Assembly (NCBI RefSeq): GCF_015453285.1 | Contig: NZ_JADLZT010000001.1 | Span: 248,001-312,000 of the forward strand | Direction of reading: 5' to 3' | DNA: 64,000 nt | Origin: Lysobacter niastensis | Lineage (GTDB): Bacteria > Pseudomonadota > Gammaproteobacteria > Xanthomonadales > Xanthomonadaceae | In this document: one piece after another, positions 53,456 to 62,593 of the stretch | Layout: every line of letters begins with the position of its first letter | How positions within the stretch are numbered: the first letter of the stretch is position 1 | Position numbers and translations under genes: made by a program | Notes under the pieces: model-generated | Databases searched by the model: none | Seen by the model: the letters and a program-made list of their open reading frames with translations, nothing else | What the model was told of the DNA's origin: nothing

Positions 53456-54145
53456 TCAGCGCGTGGACTGGACGCGCAGATCGATTTCATCCGCGCCGTC
53501 CTTGCGCTGCAGGATGCGCGCAGGCACCGGCATCCCGGCCACCACCCAGGCGATGGTCTGCTTGTTGCCGGACGAGCTGACGACCTTGGTCGCCTGCTGC
53601 GCCTTGCCGTCGATGGTGATCGACTCCTTGCCGGCGACCGTGTAGTTGAGCTGCTTGACGCGGCCGTCCTCGACCATGCGGTAGTTCATCGGCTTGCCGG
53701 CGACGACGTCGCGGACGATGGCCAGGTTGATCAGCAGCGCATCGAGGTCGCCTGGCTCAAGCTTGATCGGACCGGCGCGCTCCGGCTTTACGTCGCCGGT
53801 CCAGCTGGCGACGCCGCGCGACCAGTCGTAGGTCGCGATCTTGGTGGTCTTCTTGGTCAGTACGTTGGTCGAGTCGTTGCCCGACAGCGGCCGCCACTGC
53901 CCGCCGTTCTCCTCGAACACGGTCGACTGGCTCAGCGTCGCCAGCGGGCTGTTGATGTCGAGGGTGTACTTCCACTTGTTGGCGCCGGCCGAGGCCAGGA
54001 CCATGCGGCCGCTGCCCTGCATGCCCATGTAGTTGGCCTGGTAATCCGCCGTGAAAGGCTGGACGGCCAGCGCCGGCAGGCTGGCGACGGCGAGCGCCGC
54101 CGCGGCGAACGCGCGACGAAGCATGGGGGTGTTTTTCGTGGACAT
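53456..54145 (-). CDS. DUF3108 domain periplasmic protein (downstream copy)
   Basis: A 229-residue protein with a signal peptide (RRAFAAAALAVASLPALA) and a DUF3108 barrel: VQPFTADYQANYMGMQGSG, FEENGGQWRPLS, ATYDWSRGVASWTGD, DLDALLINLAIVRDV and a VVAGMPVPARILQRKDG end. The family is thought to be periplasmic and of unknown function. It lies 2 bp after a second DUF3108 gene and is similar to it, so the pair comes from a tandem duplication. A GGGAG site precedes the ATG. Confidence 0.9.
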   Translation of the reverse strand: MSTKNTPMLRRAFAAAALAVASLPALAVQPFTADYQANYMGMQGSGRMVLASAGANKWKYTLDINSPLATLSQSTVFEENGGQWRPLSGNDSTNVLTKKTTKIATYDWSRGVASWTGDVKPERAGPIKLEPGDLDALLINLAIVRDVVAGKPMNYRMVEDGRVKQLNYTVAGKESITIDGKAQQATKVVSSSGNKQTIAWVVAGMPVPARILQRKDGADEIDLRVQSTR

Positions 54146-54147
54146 CG

Positions 54148-54885
54148 TCAGGCTCCCTTGTACTCGACCAGTCGCAGGTCGTAGGTGTCTTGGCCGTTCT
54201 CGCGTTGCAGGATGCGCACCGGCGTCGGTACACCTTCCACCACCCAGATCACGGTTTCCTCGTTGCCACTTTGTACGCGGTTGACGCGCATCGCGCTGAA
54301 GCTCATGTCGCCGATCTTCACGCCTTCCGATTCCGTGGCGACCACATACTGGTGCGGGCGCACGCGGCCGTTGTCGACGAAACGGTATTGCAGCGTCTTG
54401 CCCGGCTGCGCGTCGCGGATCACCGCCAGATTGATCAGCAGCCCGCTCATGTCGCCGGACTGGATCGGAACCGGCTTCTGGCGGCTTTCCTTGATGTCGC
54501 CCTGCCAGCGTGCCGTCAGCGCGCGCCAATCGTAGACGCCGATGGTCTGGCGCTTCGTGAACACGGCCTTCTTGACCGTGCCCTGGCTCAGCGGGCGGTA
54601 GGTATCGCCCACCAGGTCGAACACGGTGCTCTGCTCGCCATTCACGCCGGCCAGGCCCATTAGGCCGGTGGTGCCGTGGATGCCAAGGTCGACGCGCCAG
54701 CGGCGGGCATCGTTGCGCACCACCTGCATCGTGGCATCGCCCATCTCCTTGCCGCCATTGAAGACCTGGTAGTGGGCGATGAAGGGTTCGAGCGCCTGCG
54801 CCGGGAGGCTGCAGGCCAATGCCAGGCCGGAGGCGAGGAATGCCGCGGGCATCCGGACGCAGGTCATCAGGGTACGGGTCATCAA
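54148..54885 (-). CDS. DUF3108 domain periplasmic protein (upstream copy)
   Basis: A 245-residue protein with a signal peptide (ending SLPAQA) and the same layout as its neighbour: LEPFIAHYQVFNGGKEMGDA, GVYDWRALTARWQGD, DMSGLLINLAVIRDA and VVEGVPTPVRILQRENG. Its ATG overlaps the purN stop (ATGA), so it is translated with purM-purN. Confidence 0.92.
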   Translation of the reverse strand: MMTRTLMTCVRMPAAFLASGLALACSLPAQALEPFIAHYQVFNGGKEMGDATMQVVRNDARRWRVDLGIHGTTGLMGLAGVNGEQSTVFDLVGDTYRPLSQGTVKKAVFTKRQTIGVYDWRALTARWQGDIKESRQKPVPIQSGDMSGLLINLAVIRDAQPGKTLQYRFVDNGRVRPHQYVVATESEGVKIGDMSFSAMRVNRVQSGNEETVIWVVEGVPTPVRILQRENGQDTYDLRLVEYKGA

Positions 54886-55559
54886 GCGGTGTCTCGTTGC
54901 GGTATCCGGAGGCGGTCATCGTCGCCCAGCGACAGCGGGGCGTGCAGTTCGGCGCTGTCGAACATCACCTGGCCCCGGCCGGACAGCGCGACGCGCCCGG
55001 CGCAGATCAGGCCGACCGTGTCGACCAGCAGCGGGTGCTCACGGGTCAGCACGCGGGCCGCCAGCGCTTCCTCGTCGTCGCCGGGCAGTACCGGAATGGT
55101 GGCCTGGGAGATCACCGGGCCGCCATCCAGTTCCGGCGTGACGAAATGGACGCTGGCGCCGTGCACCGTCGCGCCGGCATCCAGGGCCTGGCGGTGCGTG
55201 TGCAGGCCCTTGAACGCGGGCAGGAGGGACGGGTGGATATTGATCATGCGGCCGCGGCGGGCATCGACTACGTGTTCGCTCAGCAGCCGCATATATCCGG
55301 CACAGACGATGAGATCGGGCTGAACGCCTTCGATGAGGCTGAACAGGGCTTCATCGTAGGCCAGGCGCGTTTCGAATCCGCGCGGGGAAAGCGCCTTGGC
55401 CGGGATCCCCCCTGCGGCGGCCAGCGCCAGTGCGCCGGCGCTCGAACGGTCGGAAAAGACGCCCGCGATGCGGGCATCCAGCCGGTTCGCGGCGATGGCC
55501 GCGATCAGCGCCCGCAGGTTGGTGCCGCGCCCGGACGCCAGCACCGCGATCCGGAACAT
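54882..55559 (-). CDS. purN: phosphoribosylglycinamide formyltransferase
   Basis: A 225-residue enzyme that transfers formyl from 10-formyl-THF to GAR in purine synthesis. Motifs: IAVLASGRGTNLRALI, VFSDRSSAGAL, VCAGYMRLLS, INIHPSLLPAFKGLHTH with catalytic Asn and His, and ASVHFVTPELDGGPVI with Asp. Longer than the E. coli enzyme by about 13 residues at the C-terminus. It follows purM by 5 bp. Confidence 0.97.
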   Translation of the reverse strand: MFRIAVLASGRGTNLRALIAAIAANRLDARIAGVFSDRSSAGALALAAAGGIPAKALSPRGFETRLAYDEALFSLIEGVQPDLIVCAGYMRLLSEHVVDARRGRMINIHPSLLPAFKGLHTHRQALDAGATVHGASVHFVTPELDGGPVISQATIPVLPGDDEEALAARVLTREHPLLVDTVGLICAGRVALSGRGQVMFDSAELHAPLSLGDDDRLRIPQRDTA

Positions 55560-55564
55560 CGCGA

Positions 55565-56617
55565 TCAGCCGATGCGCAGGCGTTCGCCGGTGCCGGCCGG
55601 CGCGACCTGTCCGATCTGCCAATGCGCCAGGCCGAGCCGGTCGAGGTCAGCGTTGACGGCGGCCACGTCGCCCGGAGCCACCATCAGCACGAAGCCGATG
55701 CCGCAATTGAAGGTGCGCCACATTTCTTCGCGTGGCACGTTGCCCTCACGCTGCAGCCAGTCGAACACCGCCGGCAGCGGCCAGGACGAGGTGTCGATCT
55801 CCAGGCCGAGGGGCTTGGGCACGACGCGGATGATCTTCTCCACCAGCGCGCCGCCGGTGACGTGGGCCATCGCATGGATGTCGTGCCGGGCCAGCAGTTC
55901 CAGCACCGGCTTGACGTAGATGCGCGTGGGCTCCATCAGCGCGTCGGCCAGCTTCACGCCGCCGAGGTCGAGGTCAAGCGGGTTGCCGGCACGCGCCAGG
56001 ATCTTGCGGATCAGCGAATAGCCGTTGGAATGCGGGCCGCTGGAGGCGATGCCGATCAGCACGTCGCCCTCGCGCACGCGGCTGCCGTCGATCAGCCGGG
56101 CCTTCTCGACCGCGCCGACGGTGAAGCCGGCCAGGTCGTACTCGCCCGGCGGATACATGTCGGGCATCTCGGCGGTTTCGCCGCCGATCAGCGCGCAGCC
56201 GGCGATCTCGCAGCCCTTGGCGATGCCGCCGACCACGTCGACGGTGGTGTCGACATCGAGCTTGCCGGTGGCGAAGTAGTCGAGGAAGAACAGCGGCTCG
56301 GCGCCCTGCACCAGCACGTCGTTGACGCACATGGCCACGAGGTCGATGCCGATGGTGTCGTGGCGGTTCAACTGTTTGGCGAGGATCAGCTTGGTGCCCA
56401 CGCCGTCGGTGCCGGAGACCATCACCGGCTCCTTGTACTTGCCCGACAGGTCGAACAGCCCGCCGAAGCCGCCGATGCCGCCGCCGAGCACCTCGGGGCG
56501 AAGGGTGCGCCTGATGGCAGGCTTGATGCGCTCGACGACTTCGTTGCCCGCGTCGATGTCGACACCGGCGTCGCGGTACGTCATCGGGGCGGGAGTGGGG
56601 GAGGTAGGCTGGGTCAC
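55565..56617 (-). CDS. purM: phosphoribosylformylglycinamidine cyclo-ligase
   Basis: AIR synthetase, about 350 residues from GTG 56617 (GAGG 5 nt upstream) or 339 from ATG 56584. Conserved blocks: [80 protein letters not shown] and [12 protein letters not shown]. It makes aminoimidazole ribonucleotide. Divergent from the DUF2066 gene. The start choice is not certain. Confidence 0.95.
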   Translation of the reverse strand: MTQPTSPTPAPMTYRDAGVDIDAGNEVVERIKPAIRRTLRPEVLGGGIGGFGGLFDLSGKYKEPVMVSGTDGVGTKLILAKQLNRHDTIGIDLVAMCVNDVLVQGAEPLFFLDYFATGKLDVDTTVDVVGGIAKGCEIAGCALIGGETAEMPDMYPPGEYDLAGFTVGAVEKARLIDGSRVREGDVLIGIASSGPHSNGYSLIRKILARAGNPLDLDLGGVKLADALMEPTRIYVKPVLELLARHDIHAMAHVTGGALVEKIIRVVPKPLGLEIDTSSWPLPAVFDWLQREGNVPREEMWRTFNCGIGFVLMVAPGDVAAVNADLDRLGLAHWQIGQVAPAGTGERLRIG

Positions 56618-56740
56618 GGCGGCCTCGGCGGTCGCGGAAGAGATGAAGACGGCGATTTTACCAGTCGTGACGGCCTCGAATGGACGTGCCGGGCCGGCTA
56701 CGGCACCATTTCGACTCATCACGCACCCCTAAGGAAGGCG

Positions 56741-57844
56741 ATGGTTCGGGCAAACCGTGTGGCGACACTGCGCTGGAAGTTCCGGGCGCTGGGCATTGCG
56801 TTCGCAATGTCGATGCTCCTGCTGGCGAGCTTCACCGCCGCCGCGCAGCGCGTGGAAGGCGATCGCGCCAAGGCCGAAGGCCTCTACGCCGCCGAAATCT
56901 CGGTGAACGGGCAGGGCGAGCCCGAACGCAACACCGCCTTTGCCCGTGGACTGGCCCAGGTACTGGGCAAGCTGACTGGCGACCGCGGTGCGGCCTCCAA
57001 GCCGGGTGTCGGCCAGGAGCTGCGCCGGGCCAAGGACTACGTCGCCGATTACGACTATCGCCAGGACGAGGGCGTCTCGGCCCAGGGCGCGCCGACGTTC
57101 GGCACCACGCTGATCGTCCGCTTCGACGAGGAGCGGGTGAACGAGCTGGCCGCGATCCTGGGCCTGCCGGTCTGGCCGCAGCCCCGTCCGAAGCCGGTCC
57201 TGTGGCTGGCGATCGACGATGGCTCGGGCCCGCGCCTGGTCGGCCTGAAGCAGGTCAATGCCGCGCGACCGGCCCTGAACCGTGCCATCGACCGGGGATA
57301 CCGGCTCGGCCTCCCGAACGGCACCGCCGCCGAGCAGGCTGCGGTCGGCGCGATCTGGCGCGGCGATACCGCCGCCGTGGCACGCGCCTCGAGCGCCTAC
57401 AGCCCGCCGATGCAGCTGGTCGGCAAGCTGTACCGCAGCGCCACCGGCTGGACAGCGGACTGGATCTTCGTCGACAGCGGCAAGGTGCTGTCGAAGTGGT
57501 CGGGCAGCGATGCCGACGCACGCAAGCTGATGGCCACCGGCGCCGATGGCGCGGCCGACGCACTGATCAAGCGCTACGCCAAGCGCGGCACCAGCCTCGG
57601 CCTGCCGGGTACGTACCGCGTGATCTTCACCGGCATGGCCAGCAGCGAGGACTTCATCCGCCTGGCCGGCTACCTGCAGAAGCAGCAGGTGGTGCGCAAG
57701 CTGACCCCGGTCCGGGCGACGCCCGAAGGCATGGAGTTTGACCTGGAACTGCTGACCGGGCCGGAAGGCCTGCGCCGCGCACTCCTGCGCGACGACGTGC
57801 TCAGCGGCGGCGAGGGCGAGCCGCCGGTGTACAGGCTCAACTGA
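56741..57844 (+). CDS. DUF2066 domain periplasmic protein
   Basis: A 367-residue protein with AAGGAAGG before its ATG and a signal peptide (IAFAMSMLLLASFTAAAQ). The mature part fits DUF2066: YAAEISVNGQGEPERNTAFARGL, a TFGTTLIVRFDEERVNELAAI block and PRPKPVLWLAIDDGSGPRLV. Function unknown. In gammaproteobacteria it is often found between purM and hda, as here, with an AI-2E family transporter. Confidence 0.9.
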   Translation: MVRANRVATLRWKFRALGIAFAMSMLLLASFTAAAQRVEGDRAKAEGLYAAEISVNGQGEPERNTAFARGLAQVLGKLTGDRGAASKPGVGQELRRAKDYVADYDYRQDEGVSAQGAPTFGTTLIVRFDEERVNELAAILGLPVWPQPRPKPVLWLAIDDGSGPRLVGLKQVNAARPALNRAIDRGYRLGLPNGTAAEQAAVGAIWRGDTAAVARASSAYSPPMQLVGKLYRSATGWTADWIFVDSGKVLSKWSGSDADARKLMATGADGAADALIKRYAKRGTSLGLPGTYRVIFTGMASSEDFIRLAGYLQKQQVVRKLTPVRATPEGMEFDLELLTGPEGLRRALLRDDVLSGGEGEPPVYRLN

Positions 57845-57858
57845 CGGGAACGCACCGA

Positions 57859-59022
57859 ATGGATTCCGCACCCAACCATGACATCGCCCGATTCCTGAAA
57901 CGCCTGCAATGGGCCGCGGTGGGCGCCGCGGCCTGCTGGCTGCTGTGGTTGCTGGCGCCGATCCTGACGCCGTTCGTATTCGCGCTGATGCTGGCCTGGC
58001 TCGGCGATCCGCTGGTCGACCGTCTGCAGCGTTCGGGCCGCTCGCGCAACGTCGCGGTGACGATGGTGTACTCGCTGATGGCACTGCTGGTGCTGATCGC
58101 GCTGCTGATCCTCGTGCCGTTGATCGAACGTCAGATCGCCACCCTGGTGACGTCGCTGCCGAGTTACCGCGACTGGTTCATGCTGACGGCGCTTCCCTGG
58201 CTGGAGGCGAAGCTGGGCATCGAGCTGACCGAATGGTTCGACCTCGGCCACATCACGCAGCTGGTTCGCGACAACTGGGAGCGTGCCGGCGGCATCGCCA
58301 CCACGCTGCTGGGCTACCTGTCGCGTTCGGGCTTCGCCGTGATGGCGGTCGTCGCGAACATCCTGCTGCTGCCGATCATCACGTTCTACTTCCTGCGCGA
58401 CTGGGACCTGCTGGTCGAGCGCGTCGCGTCGTTGATCCCGCGCGATCATCTGGAGACGGTCAGCCGCCTCGCCCGCGAATCCAGCGACGTGCTGGGTGCG
58501 TTCCTGAAGGGCCAGTTCCTGGTGATGCTGGTGCTGGGTGTCCTCTATGGCCTGGGCCTGTGGGGCGTAGGTCTGGACCTCGGCATCCTGATCGGCTTCA
58601 TCGCCGGCCTGCTGACCTTCGTGCCGTACCTGGGACCGACCAGCGGCATCGTGCTGGGCGTCATCGCGGCGCTGGTCCAGTTCGGCGACTGGCAGCACGT
58701 GGCCGGCGTGCTGATCGTGTTCGGCATCGGCCAGATGATCGAAAGCTATGTGCTGACGCCGAAGCTGGTCGGAGACCGCATCGGCCTGCATCCGGTGGCG
58801 GTGATTTTCGCGGTGCTGGCTGGCGGCCAGTTGTTCGGTTTCCTCGGCATGCTGCTGGCACTGCCGGTGGCCGCCGTTGCCAACGTGCTGCTGCGCTATG
58901 CGCAGGAGCGCTATCGCCACAGCCGGTTGTACGTCGGCGAACACACGGCCGGCGCGATCGTGCCGGTGGATCCGCTGGCCGATCCGCATCTCGCGCCGCG
59001 CGCGGAGCAGGAAGAGAAGTAA
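57859..59022 (+). CDS. AI-2E family transporter (PerM-like)
   Basis: A 387-residue integral membrane protein with about eight helices (for example WAAVGAAACWLLWLLAPILT, MVYSLMALLVLIALLILVP, AVVANILLLPIITFYFL, LGVLYGLGLWGVGLDLGILI and FAVLAGGQLFGFLGMLLALP). The conserved PYLGPTSGIVLGVI loop marks the AI-2E/PerM family. Substrates are uncertain: some members export AI-2, others Na+ or unknown solutes. It lies 14 bp after the DUF2066 gene and 3 bp before hda. Confidence 0.94.
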   Translation: MDSAPNHDIARFLKRLQWAAVGAAACWLLWLLAPILTPFVFALMLAWLGDPLVDRLQRSGRSRNVAVTMVYSLMALLVLIALLILVPLIERQIATLVTSLPSYRDWFMLTALPWLEAKLGIELTEWFDLGHITQLVRDNWERAGGIATTLLGYLSRSGFAVMAVVANILLLPIITFYFLRDWDLLVERVASLIPRDHLETVSRLARESSDVLGAFLKGQFLVMLVLGVLYGLGLWGVGLDLGILIGFIAGLLTFVPYLGPTSGIVLGVIAALVQFGDWQHVAGVLIVFGIGQMIESYVLTPKLVGDRIGLHPVAVIFAVLAGGQLFGFLGMLLALPVAAVANVLLRYAQERYRHSRLYVGEHTAGAIVPVDPLADPHLAPRAEQEEK

Positions 59023-59025
59023 GCA

Positions 59026-59718
59026 GTGAGTATTCCGCAGTTGCCGCTGACGTTGCGGTATCCGCCCGACCAGCGCCTGGACACCTTCGTGCACGCGCCG
59101 GCCGGCGCGGCCGAGCTGTTGCGCGCCCTGGCCGCGCAGGACGGCCAGTTCGACAATGTGTACTTGGCCGGGCCTGCAGGCGTCGGCAAGACCCATCTGC
59201 TACTCGGCACCTGCGCTGCCGCGGAAGCGGCAGCGCGCCGCGCCGCCTACTTGCCGCTGATCGCGGCGACCGGGCGTCTGCGCGACGCGCTGGAGGCGCT
59301 GGAAGGCAACGACCTGATCGCGCTGGATGGCCTGGAAGCGATCGCTGGCAGCCGTGACGACGAGGTCGCGCTGTTCGACGCGCACAATCGTGCGCGTGCC
59401 GCTGGCATTCGCCTGGTGTACTCCGCGCGAGACATTCCCGATGCGATCGGGCTGGGCCTGCCCGACCTGCGCTCGCGCCTGGGGCAATGCACGCGCATCA
59501 CGCTGACTCCGCTCGACGACGAAGGCCGGCGCGAAGTGCTTCGCCAGCGCGCACAGCGGCGTGGCCTGGTGCTGGAAGAGCCCGCGCTGGACTGGCTGCT
59601 CAAGCGCGTTGGCCGCGACCTGGGCGGACTGACCGCTTTGCTCGACCGCCTCGACCGCGCCTCGCTCGCGGCGCAGCGCCGCATCACCGTGCCTTTCCTG
59701 CGGCAGACGCTGGGCTGA
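59026..59718 (+). CDS. hda: DnaA regulatory inactivator Hda
   Basis: A 230-residue AAA+ protein related to DnaA domain III: LPLTLRYPPDQRLDTFV with the N-terminal clamp-binding-like motif QLPL, Walker A GPAGVGKTHLL, DLIALDGLEAIAG (Walker B) and DLRSRLGQCTRITL (sensor/Box VII). With ADP and the beta clamp it stimulates ATP hydrolysis by DnaA and prevents over-initiation. Start GTG at 59026. Convergent with murU. Confidence 0.95.
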   Translation: MSIPQLPLTLRYPPDQRLDTFVHAPAGAAELLRALAAQDGQFDNVYLAGPAGVGKTHLLLGTCAAAEAAARRAAYLPLIAATGRLRDALEALEGNDLIALDGLEAIAGSRDDEVALFDAHNRARAAGIRLVYSARDIPDAIGLGLPDLRSRLGQCTRITLTPLDDEGRREVLRQRAQRRGLVLEEPALDWLLKRVGRDLGGLTALLDRLDRASLAAQRRITVPFLRQTLG

Positions 59719-59730
59719 ATCCCTGCGGCT

Positions 59731-60438
59731 TCAGGCGATGCCTGAGGCCAGCGATTCGTTCAATGCCTGCAGGCGCTGTGGCGTGCCGACATCGGTCCAT
59801 TGGCCGCGATGGTGCTCACCGCTGATGCGGTGCTCCTCCATGTGAGCGCGCAGGATCGGCGCCAGCCGGAAGCGCGGTGGCGTGGCATCGGCGCCGGCAT
59901 CGCTGCTGTGCGCGCGCCAGCCATCGAGAAGTTGCGGGCGGTATATGCCGAGACCGGCATAGGTGAGGCGATGCGGCCCATCGCCGCGCACCAGCCCGCC
60001 ATCGTCGAGCGCGAAATCTCCCTGCGTCGCCTGCACGGGGCGATCGACCATCACCAGATGGGCCAGGCCCGCCGGCTCGCGCGGCAGCCGCGCGAAGTCG
60101 TAGTCGGTCCAGATATCGCCATTGACCAGCAGGAATGGCGACTCGCCCAGCAACGGCAGCGCATGCAGCATGCCGCCGCCGGTTTCCAGCGGCTGCGTGC
60201 CTTCATAGGAATAGTGCAGGCGCAGGCCCCAGCGCGCTCCGTCGCCCAGCGTCTGCGGGAACTGCGGCGCCAGCCAACTGGTGTTGATCACGATGTCGCG
60301 GATGCCGATCGCGGCGAGCTTCTCCAGGTGCCAGACGATCAGCGGTTTGCCCGCGACTTCCAGTAACGGCTTCGGCGTGGTGTCGGTGAGCGGCCGCATG
60401 CGTTCGCCCAGGCCGGCCGCGAAGATCAATGCCTTCAT
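59731..60438 (-). CDS. murU: N-acetylmuramate alpha-1-phosphate uridylyltransferase
   Basis: A 235-residue nucleotidyltransferase: AAGLGERMRPLTDTTPKPLLEVAGKPL (in part) for nucleotide binding, INTSWLAPQFPQTLGDG, FLLVNGDIWTDYDF with the metal Asp and GQWTDVGTPQRL. MurU joins UTP to MurNAc-1-phosphate to give UDP-MurNAc in a recycling route that bypasses MurA and gives intrinsic fosfomycin tolerance. Its ATG overlaps the amgK stop (ATGA). Confidence 0.94.
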   Translation of the reverse strand: MKALIFAAGLGERMRPLTDTTPKPLLEVAGKPLIVWHLEKLAAIGIRDIVINTSWLAPQFPQTLGDGARWGLRLHYSYEGTQPLETGGGMLHALPLLGESPFLLVNGDIWTDYDFARLPREPAGLAHLVMVDRPVQATQGDFALDDGGLVRGDGPHRLTYAGLGIYRPQLLDGWRAHSSDAGADATPPRFRLAPILRAHMEEHRISGEHHRGQWTDVGTPQRLQALNESLASGIA

Positions 60439-61451
60439 GCCTTGCGCTCCATCGCCGGGCGGATGCGGGTGTCGAGCAGTTCGCGCAGCGGCGCCAGTTC
60501 CGCGTAACGCGGCAACACCTCGTCGAGGTAGGTGATGAAGCGCGGCGCATCCGGCAGGTACTTGGACTTGCCGTCGCGGTAGTGCAGGCGCGAGAAGATG
60601 CCGAGGATTTTCAGGTGGCGCTGGATGCCGAGCCAATCGGCGTCGCGACGGAAATGCTCCAGCGGAGGTACCGGCAGGCCGGCGTCGATAGCGCGCGCGT
60701 GATAGCGGCCGATCCACTCATCCACGCGTGCCAGTGGCCAGCTCAGGAATGCATCCTTGAAGAGGCTGATCGGGTCATAGGCGATCGGGCCCAGCACGCA
60801 GTCCTGGAAGTCCAGCACCGCCGGGCCATCGGGCACCGGCATCAGGTTGCGCGGCATGAAGTCGCGGTGCGTCAGCACGCGAGGTTGCGACAGCGCGTTG
60901 TCCATCAGCCGGCGCTGCACCAGTTCCAACCGCTCCAGGTCGCCGCAGTCGAGTGCGATACCGAGGTGGCGGCGCAGGAACCATTCCTCGAACAATCCGG
61001 CATCACGCTGCAGCAGTGCCTCGCCGAACTCGCCGATGCCCGGCGGCGGCGGGATCGCCTGCAGTCGCAGCAACTGAACGAGCGCAGCCTCGAAATGCGC
61101 GTCGGCGCTGGCATCGTCGATGGTCTGCGCCAGCGTCGGTCCGCCCAGGTCCTCGAGCAGCAGGAACCCCTTGTCGACGTCCTGCACCAGCACGTGCGGG
61201 ACGCGCACGCCGCCGCCTTCCAGCAGGTCGCGCATGCGCAGCCAAGGGCGCACGTCTTCCAGTCCCGGCGGAGAGTCCATCACGATGACGCTGCCACCGT
61301 CGCGTGGATTCGCTCGCCAATAGCTGCGGAAGCCGGCATCGACCGATGCGCGCTGCAGTCGCAGGGAAGCGTCGCCCGTGGCGTCGCGGGCCCAGACCAG
61401 CCGCTCGATTTCGCGTGCGTCGGCCTCGGCCGAAGAAGGGACTACGGTCAT
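60435..61451 (-). CDS. amgK: anomeric N-acetylmuramate/N-acetylglucosamine kinase
   Basis: A 338-residue aminoglycoside-phosphotransferase-fold kinase. The catalytic loop LTHRDFMPRNLM and the metal motif VLDFQDCVLGPIAYDPISLF are clear; the N-terminal lobe has RLVWARDATGDASLRLQR. AmgK phosphorylates MurNAc at C1 for MurU. With murU it forms the cell-wall recycling pair of Pseudomonas and Xanthomonadales. The ATG at 61451 gives the usual length. Confidence 0.94.
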   Translation of the reverse strand: MTVVPSSAEADAREIERLVWARDATGDASLRLQRASVDAGFRSYWRANPRDGGSVIVMDSPPGLEDVRPWLRMRDLLEGGGVRVPHVLVQDVDKGFLLLEDLGGPTLAQTIDDASADAHFEAALVQLLRLQAIPPPPGIGEFGEALLQRDAGLFEEWFLRRHLGIALDCGDLERLELVQRRLMDNALSQPRVLTHRDFMPRNLMPVPDGPAVLDFQDCVLGPIAYDPISLFKDAFLSWPLARVDEWIGRYHARAIDAGLPVPPLEHFRRDADWLGIQRHLKILGIFSRLHYRDGKSKYLPDAPRFITYLDEVLPRYAELAPLRELLDTRIRPAMERKA

Positions 61452-61581
61452 GCACTCTCCATGCGGCGGAACGGCCGCAGGCACACAGCGTAACGAGCCG
61501 CTGCGCGCCGGGGAATGCCGGGCCTCGATAACTGCGAAGGGCGCCCGATCGGGGGCGGATTCAGGCTCTGGCACTTCCGTG

Positions 61582-62559
61582 TCAGGCGGCGACCGTTTCG
61601 CGCTCCAGCGATGCCAGCCACTCGTCGTCGGATCCCTCCAGGACTCCTTCGAACAGGAACGTCGACAGGTAGCGTTCTCCTGTATCGGGCAGCACGGCCA
61701 GCAGCACCGAACCCTCGGGAGCGCTTTCCGCGACCTTCAGCGCGGCCGCGACCGTCGCGCCGGCGGAAATGCCGACGAACACGCCTTCCTCGGCGGCCAG
61801 GCGGCGTGCCGTGTCGCGCGCCAGGACCTCGTCGACCGGCAGCACTTCGTCGGCGATGGTGCGGCTGAGCACGGCCGGCAGGAAGTCCGGCGTCCAACCC
61901 TGGATCTTGTGCGGCTGCCAGTCCTTGCCCGACAGCAGCGCCGCGCCGGCGGGCTCGCTGGCGATCACCTTGAGGTCCGGTCGCGCGAGCTTCAGTACTT
62001 CGCCTGCGCCGGTGATCGTGCCCCCGGTGCCCCAGCCGCTGACGAAATAGTCCAGCCGCTTGCCAGCGAAGTCGCGCAGGACTTCGGGGCCGGTGGTGTT
62101 GCGGTGCCAGGCCGGGTTGGCTTCGTTCTCGAACTGGCGGGCGAGGAACCAGCCATGTTTGTCCGCCAGTTCCTTGGCCTTGCGCACCATGCCGCTGCCG
62201 CGCTCGGCGGCCGGCGTCAGGATCACCCTGGCGCCGTATGCGCGCATCAGTTTGCGGCGCTCCACCGAGAAGGTCTCGGTCATCACCGCCACGAACGGAT
62301 AACCTCGCGCGGCGGCGACCATCGCCAGCGCGATGCCGGTGTTGCCGGAAGTGGCCTCCACGATCGTCTGCCCCGGTTTCAGCAGGCCTTTGCGCTCGGC
62401 ATCGAGCACGATCGCCAATGCGAGGCGGTCCTTGACCGATCCTCCCGGATTGAAGGCTTCGACTTTGGCGTAGAGAGTGACGTGCTTCGGCGCGATGCGA
62501 TGCAGCTTGACGATCGGCGTGTTGCCGACGGTGTCGAGGATGTTGTCGTAGAGGGCCAT
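61582..62559 (-). CDS. cysK: cysteine synthase A (O-acetylserine sulfhydrylase)
   Basis: A 325-residue PLP enzyme making cysteine from O-acetylserine and sulfide. The PLP lysine is in FNPGGSVKDRLAL; VEATSGNTGIALAMVAA binds substrate; GWGTGGTITGAGEVL cradles the phosphate and EGVFVGISAGATVAAAL is near the C-terminus. AGGAG precedes the ATG. It follows cysG by 34 bp, so siroheme and cysteine synthesis for sulfate assimilation are probably co-expressed. Confidence 0.96.
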   Translation of the reverse strand: MALYDNILDTVGNTPIVKLHRIAPKHVTLYAKVEAFNPGGSVKDRLALAIVLDAERKGLLKPGQTIVEATSGNTGIALAMVAAARGYPFVAVMTETFSVERRKLMRAYGARVILTPAAERGSGMVRKAKELADKHGWFLARQFENEANPAWHRNTTGPEVLRDFAGKRLDYFVSGWGTGGTITGAGEVLKLARPDLKVIASEPAGAALLSGKDWQPHKIQGWTPDFLPAVLSRTIADEVLPVDEVLARDTARRLAAEEGVFVGISAGATVAAALKVAESAPEGSVLLAVLPDTGERYLSTFLFEGVLEGSDDEWLASLERETVAA

Positions 62560-62593
62560 CGATGTGCTCCTGTCGAATGTCTTGCCGGGTGGG

